This document shows positions 1 through 6,571 of a DNA stretch of 37,154 bases, piece after piece. The translations under genes were made by a program, and so were the position numbers. The notes under the pieces were generated by a model. That model worked only from the letters and a program-made list of their open reading frames with translations. It was not told where the DNA came from and made no database searches. How positions within the stretch are numbered: the stretch's first letter is position 1; each line of letters starts with the position of its first letter. The DNA is taken from contig DASPIW010000019.1 of the NCBI GenBank assembly GCA_035628915.1, positions 1 through 37,154 on the forward strand. The letters run 5' to 3'. The stretch comes from JARBUG01 sp035628915. GTDB lineage: Bacteria; Bacillota; Sulfobacillia; Symbiobacteriales; Symbiobacteriaceae.

Positions 1-128
1 CCATTGTGCGGGTCTCCTCGCCCACCAATTTCCCTGCCGCAACCTTTCATCCCTCGTTTTTCGGCAATCCTCTACATATGTAGGTTCAAATAAATCAAGC
101 GCCCACAGCCCCTTTGAGATCAAAGAGT

Positions 129-287
129 GTGAGCGCCCACAGGTTCGGCCGGCGCCCTCTCGATGTCAGGGAATCGGCCATTGCAGACTTGCTGGCCAAC
201 TACAGAGATTCACCTACTCAGATCAGTCTAACGATACATGAACACAGGCTGGAGAATGGTGTGGCGGTCCAGTGCGGCTTCCGTTAG
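129..287 (+). CDS. possible small hypothetical protein (52 aa)
   Basis: This is a short open frame starting at GTG 129 and ending in TAG 285-287. The product would have a helical stretch (ESAIADLLANYRD) followed by an alternating strand-like stretch (TQISLTIHEHRLENGVAV) and end in QCGFR. The first half has GC-rich third positions like the real genes nearby; the second half less so. The only ribosome-site-like bases are AAAGAG immediately before the start, which is weak, and the frame is open upstream to about position 84. It could be a small orphan protein or the tail of a decayed gene. I do not recognise a family. Confidence 0.3.
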   Translation: MSAHRFGRRPLDVRESAIADLLANYRDSPTQISLTIHEHRLENGVAVQCGFR

Positions 288-288
288 T

Positions 289-317
289 ATCGTCCCCACG
301 CACGTGGGGGTGAACCG
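289..317 (+). CRISPR. solitary type I-E-like CRISPR repeat
   Basis: The 29 bases have the layout of a type I-E repeat: a stem-forming core TCCCCACGCACGTGGGG followed by the usual GTGAACCG end. No second copy is present about 61 bases to either side, so this is one isolated repeat, not an array. No cas genes are in the window. It may be a relic of an array or the edge of one continuing outside, although 289 bases to the left show no further repeat. Confidence 0.5.
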
Positions 318-387
318 GGGAAGGGATTGCGGGAAAAGCGTTACCCGTCAGGGCAAGAACCGGAAGTGATGCCGTCACCCCCGCCCA

Positions 388-678
388 ATGAGAAACCGGC
401 GCCGTGCTGGTACACACAGTGCCGGAAGTCTTTGGCTCTATACCGTTATGCAGACGCTGAATATGTTAACCAACGGGGTTACCCACCCGAAGGTTCATTA
501 TCGACCGGAAGCGGCCATTTCGGCCATGATGACGGTCGCCATGATCCCCGAAACCGTTGGTCTCTGCACGGGGAAGAATGTCTACGGCAACTGGTGGAAC
601 TACGGGTGGTCAGTCGGGGCTCACGTCGTATTGTGGAGCAGTTTCTACGGCCTTTACCGCTGGCTTGACCCGGCATAG
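388..678 (+). pseudogene. fragment of an aromatic-rich membrane protein
   Basis: The open frame ending at 678 encodes, from about position 490 on, a hydrophobic W/Y-rich tail (segments AAISAMMTVAMIPETVG and GAHVVLWSSFYGLYRW). Third positions in this part are GC-rich, as in coding sequence of this genome. There is no convincing ribosome site in front of any in-frame start (388, 451 or 466), and the first part looks non-coding. The simplest reading is the 3-prime remnant of a membrane-protein gene. No family is recognised, and no terminator follows. Confidence 0.3.
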
Positions 679-717
679 GAGCAGTGGAATCCAGTGGTTT
701 CTGCCCGTAGAAGACTG

Positions 718-1251
718 CTAGCTATCGACATGCTTACCGGCATGATAGTACGGCGGTACCAGAAGCCACCCGCGTTTTTGCATGAGCTTCTTCTGGGTGT
801 ATGATTGCGCCATCACGTGAGCCTGAAAGTTGTAGAACATAGCTGAAATGTCATCCCGAACCGCACCAAAGAGCGCCATGAAGGAAAAGAGCAGTAGCCC
901 ATTGAGCTTGACCAGCAGCATGTTCGCGATCTCGTTGTCCGTCATCTTGGCACCTGAAGGAATCTGCTGCTCGTCTGCCTTTGCCTTGTCTCCGGTACCT
1001 GCCGGCATATCAATGCCTTCTGTCCGGAGAAGATCCGTGAGTTGCTTGGCCTGAGGCTCGAGTACATCATTGATGAAGTGCTCAATGGATTCCTTGAGTT
1101 CCGGATCGTTAGTATGGTTTAGCATCATCAAGGATAGGATTCGAGATTCTTTCGCCGCAACATAGTAGGCCCATACGAAATATGCTTCTCCAACGTGCGG
1201 CGGCCCAGAAGGTTGCTGTATCGTCTGGAAAAGGCTCTGAAGAATGTTCAC
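718..1251 (-). CDS. DUF3231 family protein (ferritin-like fold)
   Basis: This 177-residue protein starts at GTG 1251 with AAGGAG about nine bases upstream. The family resemblance rests on its helical composition, the N-terminal pattern GEAYFVWAYYVAAKESR, the long central helices, and the closing KKLMQKRGWLLVPPYY, typical of DUF3231 proteins of spore-forming Bacillota. Members have one or two such domains; this is a single-domain form. DUF3231 proteins are thought to be four-helix, ferritin-like bundles of unknown function. The gene stands alone, with no partner on its strand and no clear terminator downstream. The assignment is from motif memory and has not been tested by a profile search. 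Confidence 0.7.
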   Translation of the reverse strand: MNILQSLFQTIQQPSGPPHVGEAYFVWAYYVAAKESRILSLMMLNHTNDPELKESIEHFINDVLEPQAKQLTDLLRTEGIDMPAGTGDKAKADEQQIPSGAKMTDNEIANMLLVKLNGLLLFSFMALFGAVRDDISAMFYNFQAHVMAQSYTQKKLMQKRGWLLVPPYYHAGKHVDS

Positions 1252-1376
1252 GACCTTACGCTCCTTGTGGATTCCTGTGCGCCGCTAGTGTACCCACCGC
1301 AGCGCTTCTTCATGCAAAGCCTGAAGTTCATGGGGTTCCGCTCCATGCTCTGATAGAAACGTGCAAGCCCGGCAGC

Positions 1377-1411
1377 AAAAAAGGCGCCGCCGACCCAGAA
1401 GTCGGCGGCGC
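1377..1411 (-). terminator. intrinsic terminator of the gene at 1419-1772
   Basis: A perfect 11-bp stem (1384-1394 with 1401-1411) closes a six-base loop. On the minus strand it is followed by a run of six T (complement of A 1377-1382). It sits directly after the stop of the minus-strand gene ending at 1419. Confidence 0.85.
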
Positions 1412-1418
1412 TGATCAT

Positions 1419-1772
1419 CTACTTGGTCTGCTCCTCTTCGGAAGCGGCCACCTGTTGCTCCGGCTGCTCCCCAGACTTGCCGGCGTCGGGCTTGCCAGCG
1501 GCAGGCTTGTCGGCCTTCTTCCGCTTTTCCACGGCTTCCACGGTTGAGGCCTTCAGGTTGAGCACCAGGAAGGTAATGTCACCTACTGTGCGATGGGTGA
1601 CGGGGATCTTGCGCAGATACCCACGCGGGACCCGAAGGACAGGGTACTTGGCCACAAGGCGATAGAGGGAGACCTTGGCCGTCCGCTGGTTGCTGCTCCA
1701 GTCCACCGGCACCTTCTCCGGGTTGGCGGCCGTGGTGACGGCTATGGCAGCCTCAGCTCCATCCATGCCCAT
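1419..1772 (-). CDS. hypothetical protein with Lys/Ala-rich tail
   Basis: This minus-strand frame has strongly GC-rich third positions and its own terminator, so it is very likely a gene. The central part (VPVDWSSNQRTAKVSLYRLV, then PVLRVPRGYLRKIPV) is compact and beta-rich in appearance. The last about 45 residues (EKRKKADKPAAGKPDAGKSG and onward, ending EEEQTK) are charged and probably disordered. The start is uncertain: ATG 1772 and ATG 1766 lack a good ribosome site, and GTG 1886 would overlap the divergent gene at 1866. No family is recognised. Confidence 0.6.
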   Translation of the reverse strand: MGMDGAEAAIAVTTAANPEKVPVDWSSNQRTAKVSLYRLVAKYPVLRVPRGYLRKIPVTHRTVGDITFLVLNLKASTVEAVEKRKKADKPAAGKPDAGKSGEQPEQQVAASEEEQTK

Positions 1773-1865
1773 GTCGCCGTGGTTTGGTTGTGCCGGGTCT
1801 ACCCTAACGGCGACTCCTGGAGCTACAATATCAGTAAGATGTGAATAGTCACAGGAGGTGGCGCC

Positions 1866-2210
1866 GTGGTCAATCCGAACAGGCACGAGGATCCCGAATC
1901 GCCGGACTCCACGCCCCTGAGCCGATTCATCGACGATATCGCATTCACCCTGCCAAACAAGTTTGGCGAGTTTGTCGGCGCCTTTGCCGGCTTTGCCATT
2001 CTCGCCGCAAGTCTCGGGGCGATCCGTTTTTCTTTGTTCATGGCCGCCGCCGGCGGATTTGGCTCACTGATCTGGGCATCCGAAGTGGGATCGTACAGAG
2101 GCGCCCGAGACGGACTGGTGACTGCCGCCTTTGGCATCCTGGTGCTCGGCGTGACACTTCTCATCAGTTGGCTGATATGGCGCCAACTTTACGCCACGGG
2201 TGCCGCCTAG
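1866..2210 (+). CDS. small hypothetical membrane protein (114 aa)
   Basis: It starts at GTG 1866 behind a strong AGGAGG (1853-1858), seven bases away. The product has an acidic, Pro/Asp-rich cytoplasmic head (about residues 1-25) and then Gly/Ala-rich hydrophobic segments: roughly 35-62 (GAFAGFAILAASLGAIRFSL and beyond) and 82-106 (VTAAFGILVLGVTLLISWLI). There are no charged catalytic motifs. It is divergent from the hypothetical gene at 1419-1772. I do not recognise the family, but the gene call is firm because of its start signal and codon use. Confidence 0.7.
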   Translation: MVNPNRHEDPESPDSTPLSRFIDDIAFTLPNKFGEFVGAFAGFAILAASLGAIRFSLFMAAAGGFGSLIWASEVGSYRGARDGLVTAAFGILVLGVTLLISWLIWRQLYATGAA

Positions 2211-2373
2211 TGCCCTCCCGGGAATCTTGATCAGCCCCCAGCCCCTCGCCGTGCGCAAATATTACGGGAGGGAAGGCACCCACGCCGAAAATGGTTCGAA
2301 ATCGACTCAAAACCCGGGTATTTGGCCCGTTGAACACCCTTCTTGCCCCCAGAGACCCGATCTCCCGTCATTC
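2211..2373. other. intergenic stretch with no recognised feature
   Basis: About 160 bases between the small membrane protein and the FNR-like dyad. I found no coding frame with coding-type codon use, no strong hairpin with a T-run and no tRNA-like structure. Confidence 0.5.
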
Positions 2374-2387
2374 TTGATCACTATCAA
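2374..2387. promoter_or_regulatory. perfect FNR/CRP-type operator
   Basis: TTGATCACTATCAA is an exact match to the FNR consensus TTGAT-N4-ATCAA. The dyad centre is 78 bases before the start codon at 2459. If it worked as a class II site (centre near -41.5), transcription would begin near 2422, and a loosely -10-like TACAGG lies at 2409-2414. Whether this organism has an FNR-family regulator cannot be seen here. Confidence 0.5.
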
Positions 2388-2435
2388 TTGGAAAATCCGC
2401 TAAAAAAGTACAGGAGACTTCGGTCGCCCCGGCGA

Positions 2436-2452
2436 ATCCCCCACGGGGGGAT
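2436..2452 (+). promoter_or_regulatory. hairpin covering the ribosome site of the 2459 gene
   Basis: ATCCCCC (2436-2442) can pair with GGGGGAT (2446-2452) around a three-base loop. The 3-prime arm is the only Shine-Dalgarno-like sequence for the ATG at 2459, so the folded form would hide it. Confidence 0.5.
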
Positions 2453-2458
2453 GAACTT

Positions 2459-3315
2459 ATGGCGAATCAGTTGATCCAGGTCCCGGCCTCGCTCCTGCTG
2501 AGCCCCGACCTTGGCGAATCCGCCAAGCTGACCTGGATGGTCTCAAGGCTGCACAACGGCCCCGGCGAGCCCGGCACAAGCTGGCTGGCCGCCGCCTCCG
2601 GCCTCTCCCGCCGGACGGCACAAACGAGCAAGGCCCAACTGGCCGCCTGGGTGACCCCTAAGCCCGCACCGGCCAATGCCCCAGTCCCCGTTCCCGCCGC
2701 CCTCCTGACCAACCACCAGCTTGGCGTCCAGGCCAGACTCTTCTATGGCATCCTCCTGCTGACCCCGGGGTACGGCCATCCCGGGGGCCACTTCACATTC
2801 GAAGAGTTATCCGCCCTGGCCCACGTTACCCCGAAAACGGCTGCCCGGGCGATAGACGAACTCAAACAGGCCGAGTGGATCAAGACCGAACAGGCCAACC
2901 GGCTCGCCCGGATCCAGTTCGAGCTCACCTTCCCCGGCTTCGACCGGGGCCTGGCTGCCCTGGACGCGGCTGGCTGGTCAATCCCCGAACCGACGAACGC
3001 CTGGAGCTGGACCGGTACTATTACCAGACGAACGTGGCGTTTGAATGCAACGGCCCACAGCACTACCGCAAGACCCGTCGGTTTTCAGCGCGACAGGCCG
3101 CACACCAGCGGGAGCGCGACTACATAAAAATGGGGATCTGCGCCGAGCGGCAGATCCCTCTGGTCATCGTCCTCCCGGAGGACCTCACGCTACAGGGCAT
3201 GCAGCACAAGATTGGCCGTCTCCTCCCGACCCGGGACCCGGCCGGCGCCGACCTGCTGACCGACTTGCTTGAAATGGAGAGCCATGACTACCGGCAATCC
3301 GTATCACATCTCTAG
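2459..3315 (+). pseudogene. frameshifted tandem winged-helix / endonuclease-domain protein
   Basis: The first frame (2459 to about 2980) encodes two related winged-helix units. One is near residues 5-65 (VPASLLLSPDLGESAKLTWM and onward) and the second near 78-160 (VPAALLTNHQLGVQARLFYG and onward, with TPKTAARAIDELKQAEWI as recognition helix). The matching C-terminal domain lies in a different frame from about 2980 to 3315: NPRTDERLELDRYY, then VAFECNGPQHY, then RDYIKMGICAERQIPLVIV. That is the Asp...Glu-x-Asn-Gly-Pro-Gln-His-Tyr pattern of VSR/DUF559-like endonuclease folds. In frame one the protein runs into unrelated residues and stops at 3127. No slippery sequence is visible near the junction, so a small deletion or frameshift is more likely than programmed shifting. 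Its stop codon overlaps that of the convergent gene. Confidence 0.6.
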
Positions 3316-4259
3316 CAGGACTGCGCCGTAGGGCTCCACGCGTAAGGGTACAGGCGGTCGAACGCCGGCGCCTGAACCCCCGATTCCCGAATCAACCCTC
3401 GCATCTCTTCCGCGAGCAGCTGCATCTCACTGCGCGCCGCCCGGGCATGCCGCCACAACACCAACTCCGCCCGCCTGGTCGCAAACGCCCGGCGCAGCAC
3501 CCACACCGCCAGCCCCGCCGGCACCCACAGGAGCGCGCGGTACTTCCCTGGCTCAATGGGAATCCCCAGCCGGCCCAAAGCCCGGAGCCCCTCACGGACG
3601 GCATCCACCAGCAGGCGCAGCCCTTCCTCGCTCTCCGCCAGCCGGTAGTTGTCGCCGGCATAGTAGAAGGCGTTTGCAATGGGACAGACCAGTGCGGCGT
3701 GGGTCTTCAGCCACGCATCCATGTCCGGGCTGAACGCCACGGGAAAGCCCGCCCGGCGCAGCATGGCGCGGATCTCCCGCAGCCGGGGCGTCACCGCCCC
3801 GCTCAGCTCACCCAGGGTCGTCGGCTGGGTCCGCCCCGACACCACCCGGCAGCGGACGACGTGCCCTTCCCGCGTCCCCCCGGCCCCGGCGAAACCCAGC
3901 AGTACTCGCTCCTGCCCCAGCGCCTTCACCAGCGGCGCCGGCCCGCCGGCGTTGTTCACCATGAACAGCACGCTCGGCGACCGGTTCTCCGCCAGCGGCG
4001 GCAAGGTGGAGAGCAGCTGGTCCCGCCGGACGATCACGAAAATCACATCGTAAATGTCGCCCCGTCCCAGCTCCGTAATCACCGGTAGCTTCGTCACCGT
4101 GCGACGGCCCGTCGCCTCATCTTCCAGCACCGCCCCGTGCCGGTTCAGCTGCCCGGCCCGCTCGCCCCGGGCCAGGATGGTCACGTCATGCCCGGCATCC
4201 TTCAGCCGGGCGGCGTACAGGGTCCCCAGGACACCGGCACCAAAAACCAGGACGCGCAT
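3312..4259 (-). CDS. ketopantoate reductase family (ApbA/PanE-like) oxidoreductase
   Basis: This 315-residue protein starts at ATG 4259. Its N-terminal Rossmann motif is GAGVLG (residues 7-12), followed by LYAARLKDAGHDVTILARGE, the classic start of the ApbA/PanE NAD(P)-binding domain. The second half is the helical C-terminal domain (around DAWLKTHAALVCPIANAF). Family members reduce 2-dehydropantoate to pantoate with NADPH in the cytoplasm for coenzyme A synthesis, but many paralogues act on other 2-oxo acids. The late helices WVPAGLAVWVLRRAF are more hydrophobic than in true PanE, so I do not assign panE. It lies 16 bases after the amidase gene on the same strand and is probably co-transcribed with it. 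Confidence 0.8.
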   Translation of the reverse strand: MRVLVFGAGVLGTLYAARLKDAGHDVTILARGERAGQLNRHGAVLEDEATGRRTVTKLPVITELGRGDIYDVIFVIVRRDQLLSTLPPLAENRSPSVLFMVNNAGGPAPLVKALGQERVLLGFAGAGGTREGHVVRCRVVSGRTQPTTLGELSGAVTPRLREIRAMLRRAGFPVAFSPDMDAWLKTHAALVCPIANAFYYAGDNYRLAESEEGLRLLVDAVREGLRALGRLGIPIEPGKYRALLWVPAGLAVWVLRRAFATRRAELVLWRHARAARSEMQLLAEEMRGLIRESGVQAPAFDRLYPYAWSPTAQSC

Positions 4260-4275
4260 CGATCATCCAGCCCCC

Positions 4276-5766
4276 TCACAACACCGGGCGCCGGTCAAAC
4301 CACGGCGCCGCCTGCTCAAGCTGTCCCGCCAGCCTCAATAGTCTGTCCTCGGTCCCGAAGGGGCCCATGAACTGCACACCGCAGGGCAGGCCCCGGTCCG
4401 TCCAGTAGAGCGGCACCGACATGGCGGGCAGACCGGCTGCGTTAGCCAGCTGCGTAAACGGAATCGCTGCCAGGATCTCCAGCGCCACCTTCTCGACCAG
4501 CCCCGCCGCCTTCAGCAGCCGCCCTGCCCCCAGGGCCTCCATCGCCGACGACAGCGTCCGCTCCGCCGGCTTCATGGCGAGCTCGCCGATCTTCACGGGC
4601 GGGCGGGCCAGCGTGGGCGTCAGGTACAGGTCATAGGTCTGGAAGAAGGCGCCCATGGCCCGGGCGGCCCGGTCCCACTCCCGCATGGCCGACACGAACT
4701 CGCCGGCGGACAGGGTGTTTCCGATCAAGGCACCGACCCGGGTGGTCAGTTCGACGCCTTCCCGGGCGGCCTTCCGGCCATAAAGCTGCTCAATCCGCCG
4801 CAGGTCGGCGGCCATTTCGCCGTAGTTCATCATCACGTAGCTGATTGCCAGGGCTTGACCGTCCACCGGCGAACGCGCCGGCTCCACCCGGTGGCCCAGG
4901 CTCTCCAGCAGGTGCGCCGCCTGCTCGACCGCCCGGATGCACTCCGGGTCGACGCCCTTGCTCACCGGCGAGACGGTGTCAAACCCAATGCGCAGCACGC
5001 CGGGGTCACGGCCCACCTCATCTACATACGGCCGCTCCGGCGGAACGATGATGTACGGGGCCCCCGGGTCGGCGCCCTGGATAGCGTCGAGCATGGCCGC
5101 ACTGTCGCGCACCGAACGGGTCAACACATGCGAGACCACAGCGCCCTGCCAGATCTGGCCGTACTTCGGCCCCGTGGGCGTCCGCCCCCGGGAGGGCTTC
5201 AGCCCGAAGATGCCGCAGCACGCCGCCGGAATGCGAATGGAGCCGCCCCCGTCGCCCCCCGATGCAAGCGGCACGATGCCCGCCGCCACTGCCGCGGCCG
5301 ACCCGCCGCTGGAGCCGCCGGGCGTATGCTCCGGGTTCCAGGGGTTGCGGCACGGGCCGAACAGCTCCGGCTCGGTATACCCCATGATGCCCAGCTCCGG
5401 CAGGTTCGTCTTGCCGAGCGTCACCACGCCGGCCCGCTTGTACCGCCGGACCAGTTCGCTGTCCTCCGCCGGAACGTAGTGCCGGTACGCCCGGCAGCCG
5501 CTGGTCATCGGCACGCCGGCGTACGCATCCAGCAGATCCTTGAGGAGGAAGGGGACGCCCTGAAAGGGCCCCGGGGGCAGGGCGCCCCGGGCCGCGGCGC
5601 GCCCGATCTCATACATGGGCAGCACCACCGCATTGATCCTGGGGTTGACCCGCTCGATCCGCCTGATCGCCTCCTCGCACAGTTCAGCCGCCGAAACCTC
5701 CCGCCGCTTCACCAATTCTGCCAATCCCAGGCCGTCGTAGCGATCATACTCCGCAAACCCGCTCAA
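4276..5766 (-). CDS. amidase signature family hydrolase
   Basis: From the chosen TTG start at 5766 this is a 496-residue amidase. The Ser-cisSer-Lys triad is visible: K76 in VPFLLKDLLDAY, the cis-Ser S152 in TPGGSSGGSAAA, and the nucleophile S176 in GDGGGSIRIPA. The C-terminal YWTDRGLPCGVQFMG is also typical. Members hydrolyse carboxylic amides in the cytoplasm; the true substrate is unknown. I chose TTG 5766 because the product then begins SGFAEYDRYDGLGLAELV, the usual family start, with GGTGGCGGA just upstream. The longer frame to 5925 reads backwards through a decayed receiver-domain remnant. It probably forms a two-gene unit with the ketopantoate-reductase-like gene. GatA is less likely because there are no gatB or gatC neighbours. 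Confidence 0.85.
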   Translation of the reverse strand: MSGFAEYDRYDGLGLAELVKRREVSAAELCEEAIRRIERVNPRINAVVLPMYEIGRAAARGALPPGPFQGVPFLLKDLLDAYAGVPMTSGCRAYRHYVPAEDSELVRRYKRAGVVTLGKTNLPELGIMGYTEPELFGPCRNPWNPEHTPGGSSGGSAAAVAAGIVPLASGGDGGGSIRIPAACCGIFGLKPSRGRTPTGPKYGQIWQGAVVSHVLTRSVRDSAAMLDAIQGADPGAPYIIVPPERPYVDEVGRDPGVLRIGFDTVSPVSKGVDPECIRAVEQAAHLLESLGHRVEPARSPVDGQALAISYVMMNYGEMAADLRRIEQLYGRKAAREGVELTTRVGALIGNTLSAGEFVSAMREWDRAARAMGAFFQTYDLYLTPTLARPPVKIGELAMKPAERTLSSAMEALGAGRLLKAAGLVEKVALEILAAIPFTQLANAAGLPAMSVPLYWTDRGLPCGVQFMGPFGTEDRLLRLAGQLEQAAPWFDRRPVL

Positions 5767-5829
5767 TCCGCCACCCCCGCGCTGTAAAAATTCAAACGTG
5801 CCCGCCAACATTCCTGCCAGGGACAGAAA

Positions 5830-6002
5830 CTGCCGGCCGGCGTCCTGCAGGCAGAAGGACACCGCGTCTTCAAGGCGGGCTCGGGCGCCGAAGGACTGGA
5901 CTTGCTGGAGCCGCGCGCCATCCACCCTGTCATCTTGATATCATGCTCCCGAGCATGGACGGGCTCTCCCCGCCGCCGCTGCCGGAGGCTTTTTCTGTCT
6001 GA
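5830..6002 (+). pseudogene. remnant of a response-regulator receiver domain
   Basis: Read on the plus strand from 5842, the sequence gives VLQAEGHRVFKAGSGAEGLD and then LLEPRAIHPVIL, the helix1-strand2-helix2-strand3 region of an OmpR-type receiver. One base is then missing at about 5936-5939. In the next frame (from 5940) it continues IMLPSMDGLS, the conserved segment right after the phospho-accepting Asp. With one G restored, the join would read VILDIMLPSMDGL. The frame then stops at 6000-6002. Upstream, the first strand and acidic pocket are missing. This is a decayed fragment of about 50 codons, not a working gene. Confidence 0.65.
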
Positions 6003-6042
6003 CATACGATAGATGGAAGCGCTGGAGAAGTCAGCCACGGGC

Positions 6043-6071
6043 TTGCTTTTTCCTCTCTGTTGGTGTAAGAT
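6043..6071 (+). promoter_or_regulatory. sigma-A promoter for the leader and gene at 6197
   Basis: TTGCTT (6043-6048) and TAAGAT (6066-6071) are separated by exactly 17 bases. Transcription would start near 6078. Confidence 0.65.
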
Positions 6072-6075
6072 GGGA

Positions 6076-6176
6076 CAGTCGCATAGATCCTTTACTGGGT
6101 AACAACGAACTCCCGATCGGCAGTTCACAGAGTGCGTCTTACGCAGCCCGGTGCGACTGCACCGGGCTTTACTTTT
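6076..6176 (+). ncRNA. short leader RNA ending in an intrinsic terminator (attenuator or sRNA)
   Basis: About 100 transcribed bases lie between the promoter and a terminator. The terminator has a perfect 10-bp stem, AGCCCGGTGC (6145-6154) with GCACCGGGCT (6159-6168), a GACT loop and a T-rich tail to 6176. CAGTCGCA at 6076-6083 is exactly complementary to TGCGACTG at 6152-6159, which spans the terminator loop, so two mutually exclusive folds are possible. The promoter start point is estimated, so the first bases of this pairing could lie at the very 5-prime end. The gene at 6197 begins only 21 bases after the terminator. Confidence 0.5.
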
Positions 6177-6196
6177 CCGGAAGGGAGGATATCCCG

Positions 6197-6418
6197 GTGG
6201 ACGTATGGTCGATTCTTGAGCATGGCGGCGGGAAGACGATGGCGGTCAGCCGCGAGGATGTCCTGAGCAAACTTGAGAACCTCGCTCGCGATCGTGGTCC
6301 CTGGTACATTGAACGGCTTCAGGTCGCCGACTCGGACGGGAACCGGTACCTGCCGGAAGTCGCCGCTGACGGCAGGGTAGAACTGGTGCTCCGCTCCGGA
6401 CCCAAGCGGCGCCGGTAA
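6197..6418 (+). CDS. small hypothetical protein (73 aa)
   Basis: It starts at GTG 6197 with GGGAGG about eight bases upstream; ATG 6239 is a weaker alternative. The product is small and soluble, with a helical stretch (SREDVLSKLENLARDRGPWY) followed by strand-like segments (IERLQVADSDGNRYLPEV, then RVELVLRSG) and a basic end KRRR. The third positions are GC-rich. It may be under attenuation, since a terminator lies between its promoter and its ribosome site. I recognise no family. Confidence 0.6.
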   Translation: MDVWSILEHGGGKTMAVSREDVLSKLENLARDRGPWYIERLQVADSDGNRYLPEVAADGRVELVLRSGPKRRR

Positions 6419-6444
6419 GGCGACAGGACGCAACCGCATAATCG

Positions 6445-6474
6445 GGGACCGGTGCCATAAAAAGCGCCGGTCCC
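6445..6474 (+). terminator. probable terminator after the 73-codon gene
   Basis: GGGACCGGTGC (6445-6455) pairs with GCGCCGGTCCC (6464-6474) with one G-T pair around an A-rich loop. The following T-rich tract (TTATCT) is weak. Confidence 0.6.
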
Positions 6475-6511
6475 TTATCTATGCCGTTTTCGGGGATGGC
6501 TGGAAATGATG

Positions 6512-6540
6512 ACGCCGCCCGTGTAGTACGCGGGCGGCGT
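6512..6540. terminator. bidirectional hairpin between convergent genes
   Basis: A perfect 10-bp stem, ACGCCGCCCG (6512-6521) with CGGGCGGCGT (6531-6540), lies 31 bases past the stop of the minus-strand acetyltransferase gene. The T-tract is poor on both strands. Confidence 0.5.
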
Positions 6541-6571
6541 TTCGTGAAATCCGTGGAAAAATCTCCCTTCC

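Noticed and set aside
72..83. 12-base palindrome CTACATATGTAG near the window start
   Set aside because: There is no promoter or gene in a clear relation to it; it could be chance.
371..396. Second degenerate CRISPR repeat (GTCACCCCCGCCC...GAAACCG)
   Set aside because: Spacing from the first repeat is about 78 bases rather than 61, and the stem is not palindromic.
1263..1376. Minus-strand tail reading SEHGAEPHELQALHEEAL
   Set aside because: It is only about 22 coding-like residues with no start, directly behind a terminator; too little to call a gene.
2436..2456. CRISPR-repeat resemblance of ATCCCCCACGGGGGGATGAAC
   Set aside because: It is only a hairpin at a ribosome site; length and flanks do not match the repeat at 289-317.
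5767..5925. N-terminal extension of the amidase to ATG 5925
   Set aside because: This stretch reads antisense through the receiver-domain relic, and the family start matches TTG 5766.
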